From Nitrospinae bacterium RIFCSPLOWO2_12_FULL_45_22 (GTDB lineage: Bacteria > 2-12-FULL-45-22), in the NCBI GenBank assembly GCA_001803565.1, contig MHDQ01000163.1:1-5537 (forward strand): a DNA stretch of 5,537 nt, in the 5' to 3' direction. The notes under the pieces are model-generated. The model made no database searches and was not told where the DNA came from. It saw only the letters and a program-made list of their open reading frames with translations. This document shows, one piece after another, positions 1 through 5,537 of the stretch. Positions within the stretch are counted from its first letter, which is position 1; the number at the start of each line of letters is the position of its first letter. Both the position numbers and the translations under genes were made by a program.

Positions 1-1
1 C

Positions 2-73
2 GAGGTAGATACGACCTATTCTGCCGAGGAGATCCAGAACCAGGCAGAGGCCCTTATAGAGAGGATTGCGTAA
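2..73 (+). CDS. C-terminal end of a probable 2-hydroxyacyl-CoA dehydratase / benzoyl-CoA reductase-type subunit (partial)
   Basis: An open frame enters from the left edge and ends at the TAA at 71-73, leaving 23 residues. It reads EVDTTYSAEEIQNQ followed by AEALIERIA. Subunits of the HgdA/HgdB/BcrB/BcrC family typically end with an acidic residue and Asp near a Tyr-Ser, then a polar helix with a Glu-Ala-(Phe/Leu)-(Ile/Leu)-Glu core. This tail fits that pattern and resembles the end of the next gene (GQISTRLQAFLEVL). The genes for the two subunits are usually adjacent, and only 16 bases separate this stop from the next start, so this is most likely the partner subunit in the same operon. The catalytic part lies outside the window, so the call rests on the short tail and the context. 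Confidence 0.55.
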   Translation, partial: EVDTTYSAEEIQNQAEALIERIA

Positions 74-74
74 G

Positions 75-82
75 TAAGGAGG
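75..82 (+). promoter_or_regulatory. Strong Shine-Dalgarno for the dehydratase subunit gene
   Basis: TAAGGAGG lies 7 bases before the ATG at 90. It is a near-perfect anti-16S match at good spacing and fixes the start of the following gene. It sits directly after the upstream stop, consistent with translation from one polycistronic message. Confidence 0.85.
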
Positions 83-89
83 CCCTATC

Positions 90-1379
90 ATGGTATACAG
101 TGCTACCCCATTAAAAATCTGGGATGAATGTAAAACTTTGACCCTGAATTATTATCGCGCGATGTTTACCGCCCGTGAAGAAGGAAGGAAGCTGGCCTGG
201 ATGGGGGCCAGCGCCCCACCCGAGCTGGTGCGGGTATTTGATATCGTCCCGGTAGCCGGGGAGCCTTATTCTGCTACCAGCAATTTCAGGCCCAATTTAA
301 CCATGAAATTCATGCAGGCAGTAGAAAAGGCCGGCTTCCCCAGGGATTTATGCTGCTACACCCGTACCTTCCTGGGCTCGATCCTGACCCAGGAGAGCCC
401 TTTTGGTGAGTTGCCCAGCCCGGATTTTATCATCAGTGTCAAATGGGATTGTACCACCCATATCCAGTGGTGGCATAATGCTGCCCGGCTTACCGGAAAA
501 CCCTTTTTTATCATTGAGTCATCCCCTTGTGAAGAAGGGATCAAAGAATACCACATAGATTATTTTGTTACTCAATTGAAGCGACTGATCGGGTTCCTGG
601 AAGAGATGACCGGGAAGAAGCTGGATGAAGAGAAGTTGATCCAGAATGTCCATTATGCTTATCAAGCTACAGAAATCTGGGACGATATTCTGCAGCTCTG
701 CCAGGCTATCCCCAGCCCATTGAATTATAAAAGCTTCCTGACATTAATGGTCCCTGCTATCCTGATGCGTGGCACTCGCACTGCGGTAGAATATTATCAG
801 AGGCTAAGGGATGAACTAGCCGGGCGGGTTAGAGAAGGCATTAGTGGTATTCCGGAAGAAAAATACCGGCTTATCTGGATAAACCTGCCCCTATGGTATA
901 ACATGGCGCTCTTAAAAGAGCTGGATCAGGCTGGAGCGGCGGTTGTAGCTTCTCCCTATACCGCTATGTGGGGAAATATCTTTACCAAAACCCGCCATAA
1001 ACCGTCTTCTTATGACCCGAAGATGTATGAATATAAACCTCCAACTAATACTGACGAGGCCCTAAGAGAAATAGCAAAATCATGGATGGGACGCACCTCA
1101 TTCAGTGACTTTAAGTCCCAAAAGAATCTATTAAAATGGATGATCGAGGGATTTAAGATAGATGGGGTGATTTCCCATGACAACCGGGGCTGCAAGGTAT
1201 TCCCCTTAGGTCAGATGGACTTGATGAAATGGATTCAGGACCAGTATGATATGCCTATAATGATCTTTGAGGCCAACCATGGTGATCCGAGCAACTTCTC
1301 TGAAGGTCAGATCAGCACCCGGCTCCAGGCATTCCTGGAGGTATTGCAACAAAGGCCCCAAAGGTGTCAAATAAGATAA
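90..1379 (+). CDS. 2-hydroxyacyl-CoA dehydratase / class I benzoyl-CoA reductase family subunit (BcrB/BzdO/HgdB-like)
   Basis: This 429-residue protein belongs to the iron-sulfur subunit family shared by 2-hydroxyacyl-CoA dehydratases and ATP-dependent benzoyl-CoA reductases. These cytoplasmic heterodimers take low-potential electrons from an ATP-driven activator and act on a CoA thioester through a ketyl-type radical. Family signatures are RDLCCYTR (residues 85-92), KWDCTTHIQWW (118-128), DNRGCKVF (364-371) and the C-terminal FEANHGDPSNFSEGQ (393-407) followed by a TRLQAFLEVL helix. Cys88, Cys121 and Cys368 are the likely ligands of the [4Fe-4S] cluster, which in this family is held by three cysteines with one coordination site open. 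The length and the Cys-x-Tyr-x-Arg block look closest to the BcrB/BzdO branch. Substrate cannot be read from sequence: aromatic-CoA reduction and 2-hydroxyacyl-CoA dehydration are both possible. Neither the partner's catalytic part nor the activator is visible. The start is fixed by a strong Shine-Dalgarno. Confidence 0.87.
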   Translation: MVYSATPLKIWDECKTLTLNYYRAMFTAREEGRKLAWMGASAPPELVRVFDIVPVAGEPYSATSNFRPNLTMKFMQAVEKAGFPRDLCCYTRTFLGSILTQESPFGELPSPDFIISVKWDCTTHIQWWHNAARLTGKPFFIIESSPCEEGIKEYHIDYFVTQLKRLIGFLEEMTGKKLDEEKLIQNVHYAYQATEIWDDILQLCQAIPSPLNYKSFLTLMVPAILMRGTRTAVEYYQRLRDELAGRVREGISGIPEEKYRLIWINLPLWYNMALLKELDQAGAAVVASPYTAMWGNIFTKTRHKPSSYDPKMYEYKPPTNTDEALREIAKSWMGRTSFSDFKSQKNLLKWMIEGFKIDGVISHDNRGCKVFPLGQMDLMKWIQDQYDMPIMIFEANHGDPSNFSEGQISTRLQAFLEVLQQRPQRCQIR

Positions 1380-1606
1380 TTTGAAATTGTTTAGCCAACT
1401 AAAGTCTTCTAAAAATAAGCCGCAAAAATGCGCAAAAAGAACAAAAATAATATGAACCACAAAGCCACAAAGAACACTAAGAAAAAAAGGGTGGCATCCC
1501 AAAATAACCATTAACCAATTAAATTCTTTGTGTCCTTTGTGACTTTGTGGTTATGAACTTAACCAGAATTTCTTTGTGCCTTTTTGTGGCTAAACTATTA
1601 CCTAAA
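1380..1606. other. AT-rich gap between dehydratase and chelatase-like genes
   Basis: This 227-base stretch carries no gene that I can support. The first part (1380-1453) is AT-rich, with a small perfect hairpin at 1421-1432 (CGCA, loop AAAA, TGCG) that lacks a following T-run, so it is a poor terminator. The second part is filled by the TTTGTG/CACAAA inverted repeat described separately. I found no convincing promoter and no Shine-Dalgarno in front of the gene at 1607. Whether that gene is read through from the dehydratase operon or has its own promoter is therefore unclear. Confidence 0.6.
1455..1552. repeat. Inverted repeat of CACAAAG/CTTTGTG units (MITE/REP-like)
   Basis: The left arm (1455-1483) begins AACCACAAAGCCACAAAG. 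The right arm (1524-1552) is its reverse complement at 26 of 29 positions and ends CTTTGTGGTT. About 40 unrelated bases separate the arms, so the transcript could form a long stem-loop. Each arm is itself built from short CACAAAG-type units. A further degraded copy of the right arm follows in direct orientation at 1570-1590 (TTCTTTGTGCCTTTTTGTGG), 46 bases after the first. From general knowledge, repeats of this type occur in many copies between genes in some environmental anaerobes. No transposase is nearby, and no target-site duplication was identified. Confidence 0.8.
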
Positions 1607-3601
1607 ATGAATATTACACAATATCGCCCGATTGTATTTCCTTTCACGGCCCTGGTGGGGCAGGAGCGGCTGAGATATGCCTTGCTCCTCAATGCCATAA
1701 ACCCCCGCTTAGCGGGGTTATTGATCCAGGGCGAGAAAGGCACAGCTAAATCAACCGCAGTGCGGGCCCTGGCCGACTTGTTGCCCGAAATAGAAGTAGT
1801 AAAAGACTGTGTATTCAGTTGTCATCCCTACCTGCCTAACAAGATGTGTGATGACTGCTTGAAACGCTTCAAGGATAGCGGCTCATTACCCATTGCCCGG
1901 CGCAAGATAAGGATAGTAGAACTACCCGTCAGCGCCACAGAAGACCGGATAGTAGGGAGTATAGATTTTGAATATTCTTTGAAGACCGGCAGTCGTCGCT
2001 TAGAGCCCGGTATCCTGGCCTATGCTAACCGGGGGATATTATATGTGGATGAGATAAACCTGCTACCGGATAGCCTGGCAGACCTCCTCCTGGATGCTGC
2101 CGCCCTGGGGATTAATATTATTGAACGAGAAGGAATATCCTTTAAGCACCCCGCGGAATTTATCCTGATCGGCTCCATGAACCCCGAAGAAGGAGAGCTA
2201 AGGCCGCAGCTCCTGGACCGATTTGGGCTATGTATCACGGTAGATAGCTTACCTGACCCTATCCAGCGCCTGGCGGTTATTAGAAGGCAGTTGGAGTTTG
2301 AACAAGGCCCCTGGGCCTTTATCCAGCAATGGCAGTCCGAGCAATTCCACTTACAGAACAGGATTTGGCAAGCCCAAACCCTCTTACCCCAGGTAGAAAT
2401 ATCCGCTGAGCTGCTAGAGATGATCTCTGAGATATGCCTGAGCAATAATACCGCTGGCCATCGGGCCGATATCCTGATGTGTGCTACTGCCAAGACTATA
2501 GCAGCGTTTGAAGGTCGCCAGCAAGTAATTTTAGAAGACCTGGCCCGGGCAGCGGAATATGTCCTGCTACACCGGGGACGAATACCAATGCCAGTCCAGG
2601 GAGGCATTCCGGTACCAGTTCCTTCTGTCTCGCAGGAGGATAAAGGTTCAGATACGATGGTTCCTACCAACCTGGGTGAACAGGATGAAGCAGAGGATCA
2701 GGGGGAGAAAGAAGAACCACCAGAGACCCCTGATTCTATCTTTCCCCTGGGTAACCCTTTCCATATCCGCTCTATTGAGGTCCACCGGGATCGCTTTTAT
2801 CGGCAGCGGTATGGCCGGCGGAGTCCTAGCAAGACCCTGGCCAAGAGTGGGCGTTATGTCCGCAGCACGTCGGTTCGCAGGAATGACGATCTAGCCTTGG
2901 ATGCCACTATCCGTACCGCGGCACCCCACCAATCCAGCCGCGAAAAAAAGGGCCTGGCTATCGCTATTGAGACGTCTGATATAAGAGAAAAGGTAAGGGA
3001 ACGAAAGATAGGAAATCTCTTACTCTTTGTGGTAGATGCCAGTGGTTCTATGGGCACCATATTAATGAGCGAGACCAAGGGGGCCATCTTTTCTTTGCTG
3101 CTAGATGCCTATAAACGCCGGGATAAGGTGGGCCTGGTAGCCTTCCGCGAGGATTCCGCCGAAATATTGCTACCGCCTACCAATAGTATTGAATTAGCTA
3201 AAAAACTCCTGGAAGAGTTACCTACAGGCGGAAAAACCCCCCTGGTACATGGCCTGGTAACCGGTTACCAATTGATCAAGAGCCATCTCAGAAAAGAGAG
3301 CCAGAGCCTACCTATAATGATTCTGATCTCCGATTGCCGACCCAATGTCCCCTGGCACGAAACGCCTTATTATGATTACCGGTATAACGAGGTGGGTTAC
3401 CCTAAAGTGCTGGAGGAAGTCCTCTCTATGGCCCAGTATATTCAGTCTGAAGGCCAGATTAAATCCTTAGTCATAGAAGTAGATGATCGGTATGATCATA
3501 TGTCTAAAGGCCGGGATATTGCGGAGGCTATGGGCGCCCAATATTTCCGCATCCAGGACTTACAGGCCAAAGGTATTGTGCGACTCCTCCGCAACCGCTA
3601 A
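1607..3601 (+). CDS. Fused ChlI/ChlD-type AAA+ and VWA protein, putative magnesium/cobalt chelatase subunit
   Basis: Numbering is from ATG 1607 (664 residues). In Mg- and Co-chelatases, AAA+ (I) and VWA (D) parts form an ATP-driven ring that works on a large porphyrin/corrin-binding subunit (BchH or CobN type). The AAA+ domain (about 10-325) has Walker [10 protein letters not shown] (42-50), Walker B ILYVDEIN (144-151), GSMNPEEG (189-196), the Arg finger in [10 protein letters not shown] (198-207) and a sensor-2-like GHR (284-286). Cys68, Cys72, Cys81 and Cys84 form a C-x3-C-x8-C-x2-C cluster that could bind a metal. An acidic, proline-rich linker (about 343-375) and a basic stretch (about 391-430) lead to a VWA domain (about 468-664). 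Its MIDAS is complete: DASGS (477-481), Thr544 and Asp576. The frame stays open upstream to GTG 1547 and ATG 1555, but those add repeat-encoded residues, and family members start just before a PFTALVGQE-like block. No start has a Shine-Dalgarno. No large chelatase subunit is in the window, so the metal and target are unknown. Confidence 0.85.
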   Translation: MNITQYRPIVFPFTALVGQERLRYALLLNAINPRLAGLLIQGEKGTAKSTAVRALADLLPEIEVVKDCVFSCHPYLPNKMCDDCLKRFKDSGSLPIARRKIRIVELPVSATEDRIVGSIDFEYSLKTGSRRLEPGILAYANRGILYVDEINLLPDSLADLLLDAAALGINIIEREGISFKHPAEFILIGSMNPEEGELRPQLLDRFGLCITVDSLPDPIQRLAVIRRQLEFEQGPWAFIQQWQSEQFHLQNRIWQAQTLLPQVEISAELLEMISEICLSNNTAGHRADILMCATAKTIAAFEGRQQVILEDLARAAEYVLLHRGRIPMPVQGGIPVPVPSVSQEDKGSDTMVPTNLGEQDEAEDQGEKEEPPETPDSIFPLGNPFHIRSIEVHRDRFYRQRYGRRSPSKTLAKSGRYVRSTSVRRNDDLALDATIRTAAPHQSSREKKGLAIAIETSDIREKVRERKIGNLLLFVVDASGSMGTILMSETKGAIFSLLLDAYKRRDKVGLVAFREDSAEILLPPTNSIELAKKLLEELPTGGKTPLVHGLVTGYQLIKSHLRKESQSLPIMILISDCRPNVPWHETPYYDYRYNEVGYPKVLEEVLSMAQYIQSEGQIKSLVIEVDDRYDHMSKGRDIAEAMGAQYFRIQDLQAKGIVRLLRNR

Positions 3602-3613
3602 CGATAAAAATTA

Positions 3614-3643
3614 TTGACACCAAAATAACCTCTCTGGTATTAT
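3614..3643 (+). promoter_or_regulatory. Near-consensus sigma-70 promoter upstream of the dehydrogenase gene
   Basis: A perfect -35 box TTGACA (3614-3619) is followed after 18 bases by TATTAT (3638-3643), five of six matches to the -10 consensus. Transcription would start near 3650 and read rightwards. The only downstream gene on this strand is the dehydrogenase at 3901, which implies an untranslated leader of about 250 bases containing the palindromic repeat. Its position just after the chelatase-like stop fits a new transcription unit beginning here. The call rests on motif match alone, in AT-rich DNA where chance matches are commoner. Confidence 0.55.
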
Positions 3644-3647
3644 TTTT
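3622..3647 (+). terminator. Possible weak terminator hairpin after the chelatase-like gene
   Basis: AAAATAACC (3622-3630) can pair with GGTATTATTTT (3636-3646) across the loop TCTCT, with a two-base bulge at 3639-3640, and the 3' arm runs into five T's. It lies 21 bases after the stop at 3601, where a terminator would be expected. The stem is mostly A-T and overlaps the -10 box of the promoter call, so the same bases may serve either role, or the symmetry may be chance. Confidence 0.25.
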
Positions 3648-3694
3648 AAGTTTTGGAGTATTTATCCTCGAGCAGGGACATTATAAGATTAGAT

Positions 3695-3820
3695 AAATCC
3701 TAAATTCTAAATCCTAAACAAATTCAAATGCCCAAAATTCAAAATGATAAAATAGTTTTGCATTTGGATTTAGGATTTTGATATTGGTTAGGATTTAGTG
3801 CTTGGGATTTAGAATTTGTT
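3695..3820. repeat. Palindromic repeat of AAATCCTAAA/AGGATTT units (MITE/REP-like)
   Basis: Nested inverted repeats occupy most of the gap before the dehydrogenase. AAATTCTAAATCC (3702-3714) is perfectly reverse-complemented by GGATTTAGAATTT (3805-3817). CTAAATCCTAAAC (3707-3719) pairs with GTTAGGATTTAG (3787-3798) apart from one extra base. AAATTCAAATGCCCAAAA (3720-3737) pairs with TTTTGCATTTGGATTT (3756-3771) apart from a two-base gap and one mismatch. The units also recur in tandem (AGGATTT and close variants). The element codes for nothing and resembles intergenic palindromes I know as multicopy in several environmental bacterial lineages. It would fold into a long A-T-rich stem-loop in the leader of the dehydrogenase message. 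The 299-base gap 3602-3900 holds nothing else apart from the promoter and ribosome binding site. Confidence 0.75.
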
Positions 3821-3886
3821 CCGCCAGAGGCTCTTAGTAAATGCAACAGTGTGAAGATAACCATTAAGCCATATTTTGTAGAAAAG

Positions 3887-3896
3887 AGGGGGGAGG
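3887..3896 (+). promoter_or_regulatory. Purine-rich Shine-Dalgarno for the dehydrogenase gene
   Basis: AGGGGGGAGG ends 4 bases before the ATG at 3901, within a long purine run. GGAGG at 3892-3896 is a full core match but closer to the start than usual; the preceding GAGGG gives a second register at more normal spacing. It supports the ATG at 3901 as the start. Confidence 0.75.
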
Positions 3897-3900
3897 AGAG

Positions 3901-4650
3901 ATGAAAGGACATTTAGCAGGGAAAGTGGCCGTAGTAACGGGATCAGGCCGGGGTATTGGTCGGGGTCTTGCCATTGCGATGGCTAAAGAAGGGGCCAAAC
4001 TAGTAGTAAATGATCTAGACAAAGACCCGGCAGAAGAAACGGCAAAACTCATAAAGGACGCTGGTGCTCAGGCAGCCGTTTGCGTAGGCGGGGTTGACAG
4101 GAGAGACGGAGCCCAAGCCATTATTGACACAGCTATATCCAACTTTGGTCGAATAGACATCCTGGTCAACAATGCCGGTATCATTCGGGATGCGATGATG
4201 CATAAGATGACTGAGGAACAATTCGATAGTGTTGTAGGGGTACATTTGAAGGGGGCCTGGAATTGTACCCAGGCCGCGGTGAAGCATATGATGGAACAGA
4301 AGAGTGGTAAGATCATTAATATTATCTCTTTAGCCGGAATATCGGGCAATGTCGGTCAAGCCAATTATAGCGCTGCTAAAGCAGGTATGATTGGTCTTAC
4401 CAAGTCCAATGCGAAAGAGTTTGCCCGTTATGGCATCAATGTTAATGCTATCGGCCCCGCGGCATTTACCAGGATGGTAGAATCCATCCCCGAACAGATA
4501 AGGGAAGTAATGGCAAAACGGATCCCCCTGGGTAGGTTCGGCACGCCGGAAGATATTGCCCCCGCAGTAATATTTCTGGCATCAGAAGACAGCAACTATA
4601 TCACCGGTCAGGTGCTCCATGTTGATGGGGGGATGTCCATAGCATTTTAA
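3901..4650 (+). CDS. NAD-type short-chain dehydrogenase, 3-hydroxyacyl-CoA dehydrogenase / FabG-like
   Basis: This 249-residue protein is a classical short-chain dehydrogenase that would interconvert a hydroxy and a keto group, most likely on a 3-hydroxyacyl thioester. The Rossmann motif TGSGRGIG is at residues 13-20, NNAG at 90-93, and the catalytic Ser143, Tyr156 and Lys160 (YSAAK) are all present. The C-terminal GQVLHVDGG block is FabG-like. Several details point to the MFE-2 (peroxisomal multifunctional enzyme type 2) hydroxyacyl-CoA dehydrogenase branch rather than housekeeping FabG. VVND (35-38) puts Asp38 at the end of the second strand, favouring NAD(H) over NADP(H). VHLKG (114-118) has His115 where most family members have the catalytic-tetrad Asn, as in MFE-2. 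GQANYSAAK also matches that group, and the usual Pro-Gly after Asn-Ala-Ile is Pro-Ala (185-186). The length is normal and there is no targeting signal. A good Shine-Dalgarno fixes the start. A role in acyl-CoA metabolism alongside the upstream dehydratase is inferred. A FabG-type fatty acid reductase remains the alternative. Confidence 0.88.
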   Translation: MKGHLAGKVAVVTGSGRGIGRGLAIAMAKEGAKLVVNDLDKDPAEETAKLIKDAGAQAAVCVGGVDRRDGAQAIIDTAISNFGRIDILVNNAGIIRDAMMHKMTEEQFDSVVGVHLKGAWNCTQAAVKHMMEQKSGKIINIISLAGISGNVGQANYSAAKAGMIGLTKSNAKEFARYGINVNAIGPAAFTRMVESIPEQIREVMAKRIPLGRFGTPEDIAPAVIFLASEDSNYITGQVLHVDGGMSIAF

Positions 4651-4654
4651 CTGC

Positions 4655-5413
4655 TTACAAGTCACGGAGCATAACCAGGTTTAACATCCGGGGGGAATCC
4701 CCTTTTTCCCGGCGGTAAGAGTAAAAGAGCTCCGGGTTGCAGCAGGTACATAAGTTAAGGGTAAAAATATTTCTTTCCTTTATCCCCAACTCCATTAACT
4801 GAAGCTGATTGGCCTTGATTAAATCTAGAGTAAAAAAACCGCCTCTCCTTTCCCAGAGGAATTCCTCCCAATAGTCAAAGGACTCCTGGAAAGGACGGGC
4901 CAATCCCAGCGGTATCTCATAGCAACACGGGCCAATACCAGGGCCTATGCTGATTAAGCAGTCTTGCGCTACAGCTTTAAATAGTCTTACCATCTGGGTT
5001 AAGGCATGGGTTACTACGCGAAGTAAAGTCCCTTGCCGGCCAGCATGCACTATGCCTACTGAGGGGCGGTTTTTCTCTATTATAATGATAGGTAAGCAAT
5101 CGGCCGTCAGAACCGCTAGAGCGAGGCCAGGCTGATCAGTAATAAACGCATCGGCAATAATATGTTCCATCTTTTCTTTCACAACCGCGACGCTATTGCC
5201 ATGAATTTGCCTGCCTACAACCAATTTGGCTGGATTAATATCCAGTGCCTCACACAGGAGAGACCTATTTTCTTTTTCCTCATAGCCTCCTTTATCTACC
5301 GCATTATTCTGTATCAAACGGGTAGAAAAGGCATGAGCTATGCTGGTTATTTGTTCCAGCGGAGCAAGAGTAAAATACTGAGTATTATTGACTGACCTGG
5401 TTATCTTAAACAA
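4655..5413 (-). CDS. pgeF: PgeF/YfiH family protein (multicopper polyphenol oxidase-like; peptidoglycan editing / purine nucleoside phosphorylase)
   Basis: This 252-residue protein is close to E. coli YfiH in length (about 243). Family members are cytoplasmic. They have been reported as peptidoglycan editing factors that keep wrongly built muropeptide precursors out of the wall, and as purine nucleoside phosphorylase/adenosine deaminase enzymes. The old label laccase comes from domain databases. Conserved blocks in order are AFSTR (28-32), GRQIHGNSV (67-75), DAFITDQPGLALAVLTADC (88-106), VHAGRQGT (122-129), SIGPGIGPCCYEI (155-167), LCTCC (221-225) and SYRREKGDSPRM (232-243). His71, Cys106 and His123 are the expected metal/active-site residues. 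HAGRQG departs from the usual HAGWRG. The frame begins with TTG at 5413 with no clear Shine-Dalgarno. There is no in-frame ATG upstream before the stop at 5459-5461, so either TTG is used or the 5' end is disturbed. It converges with the dehydrogenase, with 4 bases between the stops, and is probably functionally unrelated. Confidence 0.88.
   Translation of the reverse strand: MFKITRSVNNTQYFTLAPLEQITSIAHAFSTRLIQNNAVDKGGYEEKENRSLLCEALDINPAKLVVGRQIHGNSVAVVKEKMEHIIADAFITDQPGLALAVLTADCLPIIIIEKNRPSVGIVHAGRQGTLLRVVTHALTQMVRLFKAVAQDCLISIGPGIGPCCYEIPLGLARPFQESFDYWEEFLWERRGGFFTLDLIKANQLQLMELGIKERNIFTLNLCTCCNPELFYSYRREKGDSPRMLNLVMLRDL
4690..4707 (+). terminator. Possible intrinsic terminator for the dehydrogenase gene, inside the convergent gene's 3' end
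   Basis: GGGG (4692-4695), loop AAT, CCCC (4699-4702) is followed directly by TTTTT (4703-4707), about 42 bases past the dehydrogenase stop. Two G-U pairs could lengthen the stem. The hairpin lies within the conserved C-terminal coding region of the opposite-strand pgeF-like gene, so protein constraint could explain the sequence. The stem is short, hence low confidence. Confidence 0.3.
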
Positions 5414-5467
5414 TTTCTTTTGCCATAGGTAAAGTAAAAAAATGTAACTGGAGTTTGGTTAATATTT

Positions 5468-5496
5468 TTGCTGAAATCTGCCGAAAAACCTATAAA
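5468..5496 (+). promoter_or_regulatory. Possible rightward promoter near the window end
   Basis: TTGCTG (5468-5473), 17 bases, then TATAAA (5491-5496) matches the sigma-70 layout at three and five of six positions. It would drive a gene beyond the right edge, divergent from the pgeF-like gene. The 124-base stretch 5414-5537 is otherwise AT-rich, shows no gene, and ends in a T-run that continues out of the window. Motif evidence only. Confidence 0.2.
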
Positions 5497-5537
5497 GGAT
5501 ATATACTCATTTCTTTCGCATAAAAGGCTATTTTTTT

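Noticed and set aside
1421-1432. CGCA-AAAA-TGCG hairpin as terminator of the dehydratase gene
   Set aside because: The stem is only four pairs and is followed by A's, with no T-run on the plus strand.
1206-1511. Minus-strand open frame of 101 codons with hydrophobic content
   Set aside because: It overlaps the end of the dehydratase gene and the left repeat arm, has no recognisable motif, and its hydrophobic residues come from reading A-rich and repeat DNA on the opposite strand.
1455-1590. Short repeats considered as a CRISPR array
   Set aside because: The units are inverted and only a few bases apart, without uniform direct repeats or spacers.
1547-1606. Extended N-terminus of the chelatase-like protein from GTG 1547
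   Set aside because: The added 20 residues derive largely from the CTTTGTG repeat copies, there is no Shine-Dalgarno, and the family normally begins just before the VGQE block. ATG 1607 was preferred, though not proven.
2020-2670. Minus-strand open frame of 216 codons
   Set aside because: It lies opposite the well-conserved AAA+ domain and linker of the chelatase-like gene, is Ser/Arg/Ile-rich as expected for an antisense shadow, and shows no family motif.
3695-3820. Palindrome considered as a riboswitch or attachment site
   Set aside because: It matches no riboswitch core that I recognise and is built of simple AGGATTT units typical of multicopy intergenic repeats. No integrase or tRNA is nearby.
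4015-4349. Two minus-strand open frames opposite the dehydrogenase
   Set aside because: They overlap the conserved dehydrogenase core, lack motifs and are antisense shadows.

Overview
The window holds four complete protein genes and the last codons of a fifth. It reads like accessory metabolism from a strict anaerobe. The pointers are a benzoyl-CoA reductase/2-hydroxyacyl-CoA dehydratase-type iron-sulfur subunit, an AAA+/VWA metal-chelatase-like protein, and a hydroxyacyl-CoA-type short-chain dehydrogenase. Coding DNA has intermediate GC, while the gaps are AT-rich and carry palindromic repeats of types I associate with environmental anaerobes such as Desulfobacterota. An anaerobic Clostridia/Peptococcaceae-like or Desulfobacterota-like bacterium is a reasonable guess. 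No rRNA or lineage-specific marker is present, so the phylum is not settled.

Layout. Bases 2-73 are the C-terminus of an upstream gene, probably the partner dehydratase/reductase subunit. After 16 bases and a strong Shine-Dalgarno comes a 429-residue BcrB/BzdO/HgdB-like subunit (90-1379). A 227-base gap (1380-1606) holds an inverted repeat built from TTTGTG/CACAAA units that runs up to the start of the next gene. That gene (1607-3601) is a fused ChlI-ChlD-like AAA+/VWA protein with intact nucleotide-binding and MIDAS motifs plus four clustered cysteines. The next gap (3602-3900) holds a near-consensus sigma-70 promoter and then a second, unrelated palindromic repeat built from AGGATTT/AAATCCT units. 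Beyond it lies a short-chain dehydrogenase (3901-4650) of the MFE-2 hydroxyacyl-CoA dehydrogenase type. Its stop lies 4 bases from the stop of a convergent minus-strand gene of the PgeF/YfiH (multicopper polyphenol oxidase-like) family (4655-5413), which appears to start with TTG. Bases 5414-5537 hold no recognisable gene.

How they may work together. The two dehydratase subunits would form an iron-sulfur heterodimer acting on an acyl-CoA or aromatic-CoA, energised by an ATP-dependent activator not seen here. The dehydrogenase would fit the same acyl-CoA chemistry by interconverting 3-hydroxyacyl-CoA and 3-oxoacyl-CoA. The chelatase-like protein could serve metal insertion or protein remodelling, but its large chelatase partner is absent, and it is separated from both neighbours by repeats. 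Its link to the dehydratase is therefore only positional. PgeF looks like an unrelated housekeeping gene. I see no CRISPR array, tRNA, rRNA, transposase or phage gene, and nothing that clearly amounts to a new defence or mobile system.
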